Of a DNA stretch of 15,057 bases, positions 6,575 to 14,959 are shown in pieces. The notes beneath the pieces were generated by a model, which saw only the letters and a program-made list of their open reading frames with translations, was not told the origin of the DNA and searched no databases. A program made the translations under genes and the position numbers. This DNA comes from Bacteroidota bacterium (lineage in GTDB: Bacteria; Bacteroidota; Bacteroidia; Flavobacteriales; Flavobacteriaceae). Position 1 is the first letter of the stretch; the number at the start of each line of letters is the position of its first letter. The DNA is taken from NCBI GenBank assembly GCA_004356305.1, contig SMXJ01000017.1, positions 1-15,057 on the forward strand, read 5' to 3'.

Positions 6575-8449
6575 CTATCTCTTTCTCGTCTTCTTCTGTG
6601 CCTCAGCTTGCTCCATCATCTCTCCCATTTTTCGTGAGAATCGGCTTTGTTTTTTAGGCTTTTTCTTATTCTCCTGAATCTTAGCATGGATCTTATCCTC
6701 GTCGATAATATATTTTTTAATCACTAACATGATCCCAATGGTTATTACGTTTGAAGTTAGATAATATACCGAAAGACCACTTGCATATTGATTAAAGAAC
6801 ACCAACATAAAGACCGGTGACAAATACATCAAGAACTTCATGTTAGGCATTCCAGGCTGCTGTTGCGCCTGCATACTTTGTCCCATAGTCATCATCATAT
6901 AAATAAAGATGGCTATGGATGCCAGGATGGGAAATAGGCTCACGTGATCCCCGTAAATTGGAATATAAAAAGGTAATTCGGCAATTACATCGAAGCTCGA
7001 TAGATCGTCCGCCCATAGGAAACTCTTTTGTCGTAGATCGAAGGCCATTGGAAAAAATGTGAACAAGGCATAAAAAATAGGGATCTGTAACAAGGCCGGA
7101 AGACATCCTTTCAATGGACTTGCTCCCGCGATATTCTGCAGTTTCATCGTTTCCTGCTGAACCTTCATCTTGTTGTCGCCATATTTCTCACGAATAGCAT
7201 CGAGTTCGGGTTTTAATACCTTCATCTTAGCCTGAGAGACATACTGCTTGTATTGCACTGGAGAAAGGAGTAACTTAAATAAAATAGTTAGAACTATGAT
7301 AGCGATACCGGCAGGAAACCACTGACTCAACATGCCAAAAACAGGGATGATCAAGAATTTATTAATGAGTCCGAATATCCCCCACCCCAATGGCAAGGCC
7401 TCATCGAGGTTACGATCATATTGCTTAAAGATCTTATAATCGGTTGGGCCGTAGTACATATTCATATTATACAACAAGGCTCCACCTTTAGGCTCCAACA
7501 ACATTCTGGCACTATATTTTTTGGTGTAAACGGTGTCCACAGCGTCATTCTTAACCAGATCTTCTGAAGTAAATTTGACTTCCTTAAAAGGTGTATCAGT
7601 GAATAACATCGAACTAAAAAAGTGCTGACGGAAATTCATCCAACTCACATCCTTCTCTGTCTCTTCATCTTCTCCCGTTGGAGATAATTTACTGTGATCA
7701 CCCCCATTGTCATGTTCATAAGTGAGACGTGTATAACGATTTTCGTAGGTAATACTTTTAGCATGGCGGAATCCTTTCAACTTCCAATCCAGATAAATAG
7801 GTTGAGACATATTGATCACACCCTCCAAGCCCTGACTACGAATTGTGAAATCCAACATATATTCACCGGGTTTCAACTCATAACGGTATTCCAGATAGCG
7901 GTTTTCTGAAGTTTTCAACTTCATCGAAAGCACATTGTTCTCTCCATTATTGGAAAGTGCCGGCTCGAAAAACAGATCTTTTGAGTTCAGGTTTCTGTTC
8001 TCTGAAGTAAACTGAAGATTGAATTCGTTATTTCCATCCTTTATCAGATAGACATGTTCGCCTGTGTACTTTGTTTGATCTTTCAGTTTTGCCTCAACAA
8101 TATATCCACCTTTATTGCTCACCAATAATTGTAACACATCGTTTTCCACGATCGTGGTTCCTTCAGTTGCTGACGGCAAAGTTCCCGAGTAGGCAAAGGA
8201 ACCCAATCGGTTCTGTAGTCCCATAACTGCGAGGGAATCTCCCGCATTAGCAGCGTTTATTTGAGTAGGCGTTACTTCAACGACCTCCTTGCCTGCATCG
8301 GTAGTTTTTTCGGATTCTGCTTGTTCGATTTTGGCTTTTTCGGCTTCTATCTCCTCGGGGGAAGGTTGACGATACATCATCCACACCAGAATTCCTCCTA
8401 TTAATGCAATTCCGATAAATGTGTTAAGATCAAATTTCTTTTTTTCCAT
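6575..8449 (-). CDS. yidC: Membrane protein insertase YidC
   Basis: YidC inserts and folds inner-membrane proteins, alone or with the Sec translocon. The 624-residue protein has an N-terminal membrane anchor (10-26), an acidic linker, the large periplasmic beta-sandwich domain typical of Gram-negative YidC (about 95-345), and the conserved YidC/Oxa1 core with hydrophobic segments near 356-375, 377-398, 449-470, 501-522, 535-555 and 559-578. The tail (580-624) is very basic, fitting ribosome contact. The hydrophilic-groove position that is arginine in E. coli (R366) aligns by eye with K392 in TILFKLLLSPVQY. It follows pyrG on the same strand after 149 bp in which I see no clear promoter box, so pyrG-yidC co-transcription is plausible. 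Confidence 0.97.
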   Translation of the reverse strand: MEKKKFDLNTFIGIALIGGILVWMMYRQPSPEEIEAEKAKIEQAESEKTTDAGKEVVEVTPTQINAANAGDSLAVMGLQNRLGSFAYSGTLPSATEGTTIVENDVLQLLVSNKGGYIVEAKLKDQTKYTGEHVYLIKDGNNEFNLQFTSENRNLNSKDLFFEPALSNNGENNVLSMKLKTSENRYLEYRYELKPGEYMLDFTIRSQGLEGVINMSQPIYLDWKLKGFRHAKSITYENRYTRLTYEHDNGGDHSKLSPTGEDEETEKDVSWMNFRQHFFSSMLFTDTPFKEVKFTSEDLVKNDAVDTVYTKKYSARMLLEPKGGALLYNMNMYYGPTDYKIFKQYDRNLDEALPLGWGIFGLINKFLIIPVFGMLSQWFPAGIAIIVLTILFKLLLSPVQYKQYVSQAKMKVLKPELDAIREKYGDNKMKVQQETMKLQNIAGASPLKGCLPALLQIPIFYALFTFFPMAFDLRQKSFLWADDLSSFDVIAELPFYIPIYGDHVSLFPILASIAIFIYMMMTMGQSMQAQQQPGMPNMKFLMYLSPVFMLVFFNQYASGLSVYYLTSNVITIGIMLVIKKYIIDEDKIHAKIQENKKKPKKQSRFSRKMGEMMEQAEAQKKTRKR

Positions 8450-8598
8450 TAAGGTGCTTCGGGTACTGCCCGTTTTTATTAGTAATGTTCAATCGGGTTT
8501 CTATTATGCTTGTACACCGACAAGGGACAACCCTATATTATAATTCCGACTTCAAATTAACAACAATCCGGCCTATTTCGGCAATACGCCATATGGTC

Positions 8599-10212
8599 TT
8601 ATTTTATTGAATGTTCGTATGCGGCTTTTACAAATCCGACGAATAAAGGATGTGGACTTTCCACGGTACTCCTATATTCCGGATGGTATTGTACTCCGAC
8701 AAACCAAGGGTGTTCAGGAATTTCTACTATTTCAACCAAACCTGTATCCGGATTGATTCCGGTAGCTTTCATCCCTGCTTTTTCGAGTGCATCTCTGTAG
8801 TGGTCGTTATACTCGTAACGATGCCTGTGCCGCTCCTCTATAGTTTTTTCACTATAAATACCGCTCACAATACTACTCTCCTGAATATCACATTTCCAAG
8901 CCCCTAAGCGCATGGTTCCTCCCTTATTGGTTATGTTTTTTTGTTCCGCCATCAGGCTGATAACCGGATGTGGTGTGTTTTCGTCCATTTCGGTGCTGTT
9001 CGCTCCTTCCAATCCGAGTATATTTCTAGCATATTCGACCACAGCCATTTGCATTCCCAGACAGATTCCCAAAAATGGTAATCCGTTTTCACGAGCATAT
9101 CGCACAGCCTCAATTTTTCCCTCGACACCTCGTTTTCCAAAGCCTGGAGCTACTATAATTCCGTTAAGGCCCTTTAGTTCTTCGGCAACATTTGCGTTAT
9201 TGAGATATTCAGATTGAATGGGTTTCACCTCCACCTTCACTTCGTTCATGGCGCCACCGTGTATGAAGGATTCCAAAATAGATTTATAGCTATCCTGAAG
9301 CTCAACATATTTTCCGATCAATCCGATATGTACCGTCGCTTTCGGATTTTTAAGACGCTTCAAAAAACCGTTCCAGCTTTCCAGTTTTGGAGCCTCGGCT
9401 ATGGGAAGGTCCAATTTCTTCAAGGTTATCACATCCAATCCTTCATCCAGCATCATATTGGGAACATCATAAATTGTAGAGGCGTCGATCGACTGTATTA
9501 CGGCTTCTTTTTCAACATTGCAGAATAATGCTAATTTAAGTTTCAATTCGTCACTCAATTGATGCTCGGTACGGCACACAAGAACATCCGCCTGAATTCC
9601 ACTTTCCATCAACGTTTTAACCGAGTGCTGTGTGGGCTTGGTCTTTAATTCTTTGGCCGCGGCAAGATAGGGTATTAAGGTCAGGTGAATTACCAAACTG
9701 TTATGTTCTCCTAATTCCCATTTCATTTGTCGAACCGATTCTATATAGGGTAATGATTCTATATCACCCACGGTTCCACCTATTTCGGTAATGACGATAT
9801 CGTAGTCCCCACTCTTTCCCAAAATTTGAATACGCTCTTTGATCTCGTTGGTAATATGCGGAATTACCTGTACCGTTTTCCCAAGAAATTCACCTCTACG
9901 TTCTTTATCTATCACGCTTTGGTAAATACGCCCGGTAGTTACATTATTAGCCTGGGATGTTGGCACGTTGAGAAAACGTTCGTAGTGACCCAGATCGAGA
10001 TCGGTTTCGGCGCCGTCATTTGTTACATAACATTCGCCATGTTCATATGGGTTCAACGTTCCGGGATCTATATTTATATAAGGGTCTAACTTTTGAATGG
10101 TGACACGGTAGCCACGTGCCTGTAAGAGCTTAGCCAGCGATGCTGCAATGATTCCTTTTCCTAGTGATGATGTTACCCCGCCCGTAACGAAGATGTACTT
10201 TGTAGTGCTCAT
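8599..10212 (-). CDS. pyrG: CTP synthase (glutamine-hydrolysing)
   Basis: PyrG aminates UTP to CTP using ATP and ammonia released from glutamine, the final step of de novo pyrimidine nucleotide synthesis, in the cytoplasm. It has 537 residues, normal length. The N-terminal synthetase domain starts with the P-loop GGVTSSLGKG (11-20) and includes KLDPYINIDPGT (41-52) and EIGGTVGDIES (143-153). The C-terminal class I glutaminase domain has the nucleophile in LGICLGMQ (C384) and the H510/E512 pair in QYHPE. All catalytic residues are intact. The start ATG at 10212 directly precedes the conserved TKYIFVTGGV. A TAnnTTTG box lies 36-43 bp upstream. Confidence 0.98.
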   Translation of the reverse strand: MSTTKYIFVTGGVTSSLGKGIIAASLAKLLQARGYRVTIQKLDPYINIDPGTLNPYEHGECYVTNDGAETDLDLGHYERFLNVPTSQANNVTTGRIYQSVIDKERRGEFLGKTVQVIPHITNEIKERIQILGKSGDYDIVITEIGGTVGDIESLPYIESVRQMKWELGEHNSLVIHLTLIPYLAAAKELKTKPTQHSVKTLMESGIQADVLVCRTEHQLSDELKLKLALFCNVEKEAVIQSIDASTIYDVPNMMLDEGLDVITLKKLDLPIAEAPKLESWNGFLKRLKNPKATVHIGLIGKYVELQDSYKSILESFIHGGAMNEVKVEVKPIQSEYLNNANVAEELKGLNGIIVAPGFGKRGVEGKIEAVRYARENGLPFLGICLGMQMAVVEYARNILGLEGANSTEMDENTPHPVISLMAEQKNITNKGGTMRLGAWKCDIQESSIVSGIYSEKTIEERHRHRYEYNDHYRDALEKAGMKATGINPDTGLVEIVEIPEHPWFVGVQYHPEYRSTVESPHPLFVGFVKAAYEHSIK

Positions 10213-10247
10213 AAAGTGTGTAGCGTTGTTGATACCTATACGGGATG

Positions 10248-10255
10248 CAAATGTA
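10248..10255 (-). promoter_or_regulatory. Candidate pyrG -7 promoter box
   Basis: The - strand reads TACATTTG, an exact TAnnTTTG match, 36-43 bp upstream of the pyrG ATG. No clear -33 TTG is seen. Confidence 0.5.
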
Positions 10256-10300
10256 AGGATTTATTAGCGACAGTAATAAATAAATCTAAAGTTTCAAAAA

Positions 10301-10313
10301 ACAAATTCCAAAT
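10301..10313. repeat. Second copy of a 13-bp intergenic word
   Basis: ACAAATTCCAAAT here is identical to 5593-5605, the outer left arm of the palindromic element before mnmA. No matching inverted arm or inner palindrome is evident here, so this would be a solo arm or a coincidence in AT-rich DNA. Confidence 0.3.
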
Positions 10314-10348
10314 GAACCATCAGGTCAATTATATCTACCTAATTTACA

Positions 10349-10882
10349 TTATTTCCATCGCTGATAGACTCGCAATTGTTCAGCGATGTATGCCCTCCAG
10401 AGGAATTCCTCTTCATTTGCATTGGAATGGTTGGTTTCCACATCATATTGCAACTGCATTTCACGGCGATCTGCCTCAATTATCTCATATAATGTCTCGG
10501 CTTTGGACTTAAAATCTCTATCATGAGGAATAACAACGAGGCGCTGCCGTAATTTTCTGGCATGTAATTCAGAAATGTCAAAATGAATTTGCTCATGTGC
10601 CAGTATATAATCAGATACTTTTGAAGAGCGATACCAGGAAAGTTTGGGATAAAAATAACTGAGGACTGTAAATTTTATTTCCCCTACTCCATTTCGTTCT
10701 CGATATGAATAGGAAAAAGAAACTCCCGTGTTGGAGCTGGCAACATAAGCTAACGGACCATTCGGAACTCCCTTGAAATCGGCCCAAGTTAGTTTTCGAT
10801 CTTCGTTCCAGGTAATTTTTTCCTCATTTATCTCTGAAGGAATTAGAAACAATACCAGTATGGCTACGGAAAGCAGTTGCAT
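10349..10882 (-). CDS. Predicted secreted Zn-dependent protease, DUF922-like
   Basis: A 177-residue protein with a hydrophobic N-terminus (LLSVAILVLFLIP, residues 3-15) that looks like a short signal peptide, although it lacks early basic residues. It has WADFKG (33-38), which I associate with the DUF922 family, and a metalloprotease HEXXH motif: HEQIH at 96-100 within ILAHEQIHFDISELHARKLR. This predicts a zinc site with H96 and H100 as ligands and E97 as general base; downstream E105 or H107 could supply the third ligand. Protease activity is inferred from the motif only. An in-frame TAA lies upstream of the ATG, supporting this start. It follows osmC by 34 bp and is the probable last gene of the guaA-led operon. 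The 136-bp gap to pyrG holds the pyrG promoter and a repeat word. Confidence 0.75.
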   Translation of the reverse strand: MQLLSVAILVLFLIPSEINEEKITWNEDRKLTWADFKGVPNGPLAYVASSNTGVSFSYSYRERNGVGEIKFTVLSYFYPKLSWYRSSKVSDYILAHEQIHFDISELHARKLRQRLVVIPHDRDFKSKAETLYEIIEADRREMQLQYDVETNHSNANEEEFLWRAYIAEQLRVYQRWK

Positions 10883-10916
10883 CGTATTTCTAACGAGAGA
10901 TTTTGAGATTTATTGA

Positions 10917-11324
10917 CTATTGTTCCCAACGGTAATCGATCACCATCTCAATATCGGGGTGTAAACTTTGAAATACCGGACAATTATTTCCCGTATTTTC
11001 CAAGATCTTTTGGTGATTGTGGCTTAGCCCTGAAGGCAATTGCAATACGATCTCAATTTTTGAAATTCGACGCGGTTCACTAGCCATGGTCTTCGTCACC
11101 AATGCAGAGCTTCCATCCAGTATTACTTTCAGATCGCGGGCTTTGATTCCCATAACGGTAAGCATACAATTTGCCAGGCCGGTTGCCACTGTATCCGTAG
11201 GTGAAAATGCCTCTCCTCTACCGTTATTATCGGTAGGAGCGTCTGTAATGTATGTGTTTCCAGATTTTAGATGTACACATTCCGTACGAAGATTGCCAAG
11301 ATAGGTGACTTTGGATGTGCTCAT
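10917..11324 (-). CDS. OsmC family thiol peroxidase-like protein
   Basis: A 135-residue OsmC/Ohr-superfamily protein, normal length for the YhfA-like branch. The two redox cysteines are present: C53 in LANCMLTVMGI and C115 in NNCPVFQSL. In characterised OsmC and Ohr proteins these cysteines reduce organic hydroperoxides; the substrate of this branch is not established. Cytoplasmic, no signal peptide. The ATG overlaps the stop codon of the LysM gene by one base (TAATG on the - strand), which implies translational coupling, and the DUF922-like gene follows after 34 bp. Confidence 0.9.
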   Translation of the reverse strand: MSTSKVTYLGNLRTECVHLKSGNTYITDAPTDNNGRGEAFSPTDTVATGLANCMLTVMGIKARDLKVILDGSSALVTKTMASEPRRISKIEIVLQLPSGLSHNHQKILENTGNNCPVFQSLHPDIEMVIDYRWEQ

Positions 11325-13225
11325 TATTTCACTACTTCAAAACGAAGATCTTCATTATATTTTAATATGTAGAAGGCGATGTTGGTATAACCTGAGAACA
11401 TTTTCTTACGATACCGGAATTTATTCTCAATATACTCTGTTTCAAAATCATCATTACTCGCATCGTAAACATTCCCTCGGGCTGCAAGACGGAGCAATAC
11501 GTCATAGGTCACATCAAAACCACGAACGGCGAAACGATTGGGCAGTACACCGTATTTGTTCTTATAGCTCACTAAAAAAGCAATCTTTTCATTATGGTCA
11601 TAACTTTTACTAATTGAAGGAAACGTAAAATTCAGATTGGCCAGATGCAAATTTGAAATATCGTCATAGTCGTAATAATCATTTTTATCGGTTGTGAAGA
11701 GTCGTATTATATACTCTTCAGGCATTCCGTTCAACAATGCCACCACATTGCTGATAATCACAGGATCCTCAGATTCGAGGATCACCCAATTCTCACGCCC
11801 TTTTTCGATCTTATTTTCAATATCCACGATATATAGAAAGCCTTCCTCTCGTGGCACCAGTGTTCTGGCGTTGGGTATGGCCGCAAGAATGGCTTCTTTT
11901 TGATTGCTTTTGGTATGGTCACTGATCAGCAGTACATTTCTGGTTCCTGCATTTTCCTTTAAATAATCGATCATTGCAGTTTCCAATAATTTACTGCTGG
12001 GAAGGGTTTGGAAAAGATTGGAAGTAAGTTTAATAGTTCTGTTACTCAATGGTGAAAAGACCGGAATATTATCTCTCTTTAGTATTGCAGCCGTTTTCTC
12101 TACATTTTTACTCAATAGAGGGCCGATCACCGCATCGACAGTTGAAAAATCGTTTCTGGTTAGAATGCTGTTTGTTTTATTGATGTTTCCTTCGGTATCG
12201 TATATATCCAATTCAATGGAAAGTCCTTTGTCTTTAGCAAATTCCGCGGCCATAAGTACACCACTGTAAAAATCCAGTGCAATTCTGGCCGTACGATTGT
12301 TCTTTATAAATTCGATCTTCCCAGAGATAGAATCGGTACTATTCCTGAGTTGAAATGGCAATAATACAGCCACTCGTTTTTTGCTCCTGTCATCGATATA
12401 ATTTTCGAGATCTACTCTTATTGTGCTTTCTGAAAGTGTAGTCGCATTTTCCTTCGGAATTTTTAATATCATCCCGTCTTTCAAGCCGTCCATAGCATAC
12501 GGATTCAAAGTGACAATTTCTTCCTGTGTCAGTCCTAATTTTATTTTCAAGCGGTAAAATCCTTCTTTGGGTTGTACTTCATAAAAGTCGAAGGCAGACT
12601 CCTCGATGGTAGCGGAAGCTGTCACCGATGTATTTGGAACTTTTAGAACAGTTCCAATGGGGAAATTCGTAGGTACATTTGGGTTGAGTGTTTCTAATTC
12701 GGCTATAGTTATCCCGTATTTTCTGGCAATTCCGTATTTGGTTTCTTTTGCCAGAATAATATGAGCTTTAGTCTCACCTGTTTCTGTATGGGGTGTAACT
12801 TCCGTAGTACTTTGACTTTTCGGAATGATAGGAATTTGAAGCTTCTCACCTTTTTTTAGTCCTTTGGAGTATAAATGTTTGTTATACTTCTTTATGTCAT
12901 CAACCGTAATATTGTAGTTTTGAGCAATGCTGAAAAGCGTCTCTTTGCGTTTTACCCTATGCTTCTTAAATTTTACTTGGATAGAGCCTGCATCGCTAAT
13001 ACCTCCTGAAGGAATAATAAGAACACTACTGGAGTTTATACCATTCCGCGCATCCGGATTCAAGGTATAGATGGAAGCTTCGGAAACACCATATTTTTTG
13101 GAAATACTGTACACCGTTTCCCCTTGTTTCACCTGATGACTGCGATAGTTCTGTTGTGAGGGCCCTTCAGCATAACTCACGCCAAACACCATGAGAAAAG
13201 ATAAAAAAATTATTAATTGCTTCAC
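11324..13225 (-). CDS. Secreted LysM protein with periplasmic-binding-protein-like domain
   Basis: A 633-residue exported protein. After a signal peptide (1-19, ending VSYA) come four LysM-type repeats, at about 28-72, 88-132, 154-197 and 214-257, each ending in a PXG or KIP-like strand; the first two fit the LysM pattern (VKQGETVYSISKKYGV) best and the later two are diverged. Residues 283 to the end form a type-1 periplasmic-binding (LivJ/amino-acid ABC receptor-like) fold beginning RVAVLLPFQLRN, with DAVIGPLLSKNVEKTA in the middle. LysM modules bind peptidoglycan, so this is likely a wall-tethered periplasmic sensor or scaffold; no ABC permease is nearby. The start is GTG (CAC on the + strand at 13223-13225): no ATG lies in frame just upstream, and M12 would destroy the signal peptide. 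It lies 54 bp after guaA and overlaps osmC by one base. Confidence 0.88.
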   Translation of the reverse strand: MKQLIIFLSFLMVFGVSYAEGPSQQNYRSHQVKQGETVYSISKKYGVSEASIYTLNPDARNGINSSSVLIIPSGGISDAGSIQVKFKKHRVKRKETLFSIAQNYNITVDDIKKYNKHLYSKGLKKGEKLQIPIIPKSQSTTEVTPHTETGETKAHIILAKETKYGIARKYGITIAELETLNPNVPTNFPIGTVLKVPNTSVTASATIEESAFDFYEVQPKEGFYRLKIKLGLTQEEIVTLNPYAMDGLKDGMILKIPKENATTLSESTIRVDLENYIDDRSKKRVAVLLPFQLRNSTDSISGKIEFIKNNRTARIALDFYSGVLMAAEFAKDKGLSIELDIYDTEGNINKTNSILTRNDFSTVDAVIGPLLSKNVEKTAAILKRDNIPVFSPLSNRTIKLTSNLFQTLPSSKLLETAMIDYLKENAGTRNVLLISDHTKSNQKEAILAAIPNARTLVPREEGFLYIVDIENKIEKGRENWVILESEDPVIISNVVALLNGMPEEYIIRLFTTDKNDYYDYDDISNLHLANLNFTFPSISKSYDHNEKIAFLVSYKNKYGVLPNRFAVRGFDVTYDVLLRLAARGNVYDASNDDFETEYIENKFRYRKKMFSGYTNIAFYILKYNEDLRFEVVK

Positions 13226-13279
13226 TATAATTAAATTACTAAGTTGACTTGTCTATAAATAATAACGTCTCAGATCACG

Positions 13280-14809
13280 CTATTCCCACTCTATCGTTGC
13301 CGGTGGTTTTGAGCTTATATCATACACCACCCTATTAACGCCTTTTACCCGGTTTATTATATAATTGGAGGTCTCCCGTAAAAACTCATAAGGCAGGTTC
13401 ACCCAGTCTGCCGTCATCCCGTCCGTGGATTCAACAGCTCTTAATACCACGGCTTTTTCATAGGTTCTTTCGTCTCCCATCACCCCTACACTCTGCACCG
13501 GCAGCAAGATGGCTCCGGCTTGCCATACCTTATCATACAGATCCCATTTTTTTAATCCGTCGATAAAGATCGCGTCCACCTCTTGTAATATACGAACTTT
13601 ATCCTCTGTGATATCACCTAAAATTCGAACGGCCAATCCGGGTCCGGGGAAGGGATGCCGTCCCAATAATTCGGCGTCGATACCTAATTCCGCACCAACT
13701 CTTCTCACTTCATCCTTGAACAACATTCGCAAGGGTTCAACAATTTTCAGCTTCATGAAATCCGGCAAACCACCTACATTGTGATGAGACTTGATAGTCG
13801 CCGAAGGGCCATTCACCGAAACACTCTCGATCACGTCCGGATAAATAGTGCCTTGCGCCAGCCAATCTACATTTTCAACCAAATGCGCTTCAGCATCAAA
13901 TACTTCAATGAACGCTCCGCCAATCGCTTTGCGTTTCGCCTCAGGCTCACTTTCTCCTTCCAGTGCTTTCAAGAAACGTGCCGAAGCATCCACCCCTTTT
14001 ACATTGAGTCCCATTCCTTTGTACTGATCCAAAACACTTTGGAATTCGTTTTTGCGTAATAATCCGTTATTAACGAAGATACAATACAGATTATCACCGA
14101 TAGCTTTATTGAGTAAAACCGCTGCAACTGTCGAATCTACTCCGCCACTCAAGCCTAAAACCACTTTCCCATCACCTATTGTATCTTTTAATTCCTGAAC
14201 AGTTGTCTCCACAAATGCCGCCGGTGTCCAGGTAGCATTTATCTTTGCGATATGAATCAGGAAATTCTCCAGTAGTAGTTTTCCGTCAGTGGTGTGATAT
14301 ACCTCCGGATGGAATTGAATGGCGTAGGTATCCTCGCCATCTATACGGTATGCGGCATTAGCGATATCGTTGGTACTCGCCAAACGCACACCATTTTCAG
14401 GAAGTTCGGCTATGGTATCGCCATGGCTCATCCACACCTGAGTGTCTTCCTTGATCCCTGCAAAAATCCCATTATGATCATGGATGGTCGTTAAGTTTGC
14501 GCGTCCATATTCACGCATATCAGATGGAGCCACCTTCCCCCCATAATAATGTGCCAGGTACTGCGCGCCGTAACAAACCCCTAACAGTGGCTTGTGACCT
14601 TTTATCTTTGAAAGGTCAGGATGCGCGGCATCCTCGGCGCGCACCGAGAACGGGCTCCCTGATAAGATCACGGCTTTAAAATTTGATAGATCTTCCGGAA
14701 CTTTGTGATAAGGATGAATTTCGCAATAGATATTTAATTCTCTTACACGCCTGGCGATCAGCTGAGTGTACTGCGATCCAAAATCTAAAATGAGGACATT
14801 GTTATGCAT
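13280..14809 (-). CDS. guaA: GMP synthase (glutamine-hydrolysing)
   Basis: GuaA converts XMP to GMP with ATP and glutamine in purine synthesis, in the cytoplasm. From the chosen ATG it is 509 residues, the usual length. The N-terminal class I glutaminase domain shows LDFGSQYTQLIARR (8-21), the nucleophile in GVCYGAQ (C79) and H167/E169 in QFHPE. The ATP pyrophosphatase domain carries SGGVDS (221-226), and the C-terminal dimerisation domain ends in the conserved DISSKPPATIEWE. The frame runs 23 codons further upstream to 14878, but that extension is unlike the family and crosses the candidate promoter. It probably heads an operon with the LysM, OsmC and DUF922-like genes. Confidence 0.97.
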   Translation of the reverse strand: MHNNVLILDFGSQYTQLIARRVRELNIYCEIHPYHKVPEDLSNFKAVILSGSPFSVRAEDAAHPDLSKIKGHKPLLGVCYGAQYLAHYYGGKVAPSDMREYGRANLTTIHDHNGIFAGIKEDTQVWMSHGDTIAELPENGVRLASTNDIANAAYRIDGEDTYAIQFHPEVYHTTDGKLLLENFLIHIAKINATWTPAAFVETTVQELKDTIGDGKVVLGLSGGVDSTVAAVLLNKAIGDNLYCIFVNNGLLRKNEFQSVLDQYKGMGLNVKGVDASARFLKALEGESEPEAKRKAIGGAFIEVFDAEAHLVENVDWLAQGTIYPDVIESVSVNGPSATIKSHHNVGGLPDFMKLKIVEPLRMLFKDEVRRVGAELGIDAELLGRHPFPGPGLAVRILGDITEDKVRILQEVDAIFIDGLKKWDLYDKVWQAGAILLPVQSVGVMGDERTYEKAVVLRAVESTDGMTADWVNLPYEFLRETSNYIINRVKGVNRVVYDISSKPPATIEWE

Positions 14810-14812
14810 GCG

Positions 14813-14820
14813 CAAAAGTA
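14813..14820 (-). promoter_or_regulatory. Candidate guaA -7 promoter box, abutting the start
   Basis: The - strand reads TACTTTTG, an exact TAnnTTTG match and identical to the sucC box, with only three bases between it and the guaA ATG. If used, transcription would begin at or just inside the start codon, giving a leaderless or nearly leaderless mRNA. Chance occurrence cannot be excluded. Confidence 0.4.
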
Positions 14821-14864
14821 GTCTAAAAAAATAATTTGGGTGAATACTTTTACTATAATTTTTA

Positions 14865-14959
14865 GGATCCTTTGGCATAAATCCAAACTGAAGTCAGGCA
14901 GGCCCGTTCAGACATCATTCTGTATTTCTATGATAGTGAACTCATTCGCCAAAGGATCC
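14865..14959. repeat. 12-bp inverted repeat around the gene boundary upstream of guaA
   Basis: GGATCCTTTGGC at 14865-14876 and its exact reverse complement GCCAAAGGATCC at 14948-14959 flank a 71-base loop that contains the end of the upstream gene. One arm lies within that coding region (encoding DPLA), the other in the gap before guaA. A readthrough transcript could pair the two arms. Confidence 0.4.

Noticed and set aside
8460..8477. CGGG/CCCG hairpin followed by five Ts on the + strand in the pyrG-yidC gap
   Set aside because: It has only four G-C pairs with a small loop, and no + strand gene lies upstream for it to terminate; in the - direction no T run follows.
14810..14878. 23-codon N-terminal extension of guaA from an upstream ATG
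   Set aside because: The extension is unlike the family, crosses the candidate promoter, and the ATG at 14809 gives the standard 509-residue length.
14810..14907. Purine riboswitch upstream of guaA
   Set aside because: The gap is under 100 bp, I see no three-way-junction purine aptamer core, and the best promoter box lies next to the start codon.
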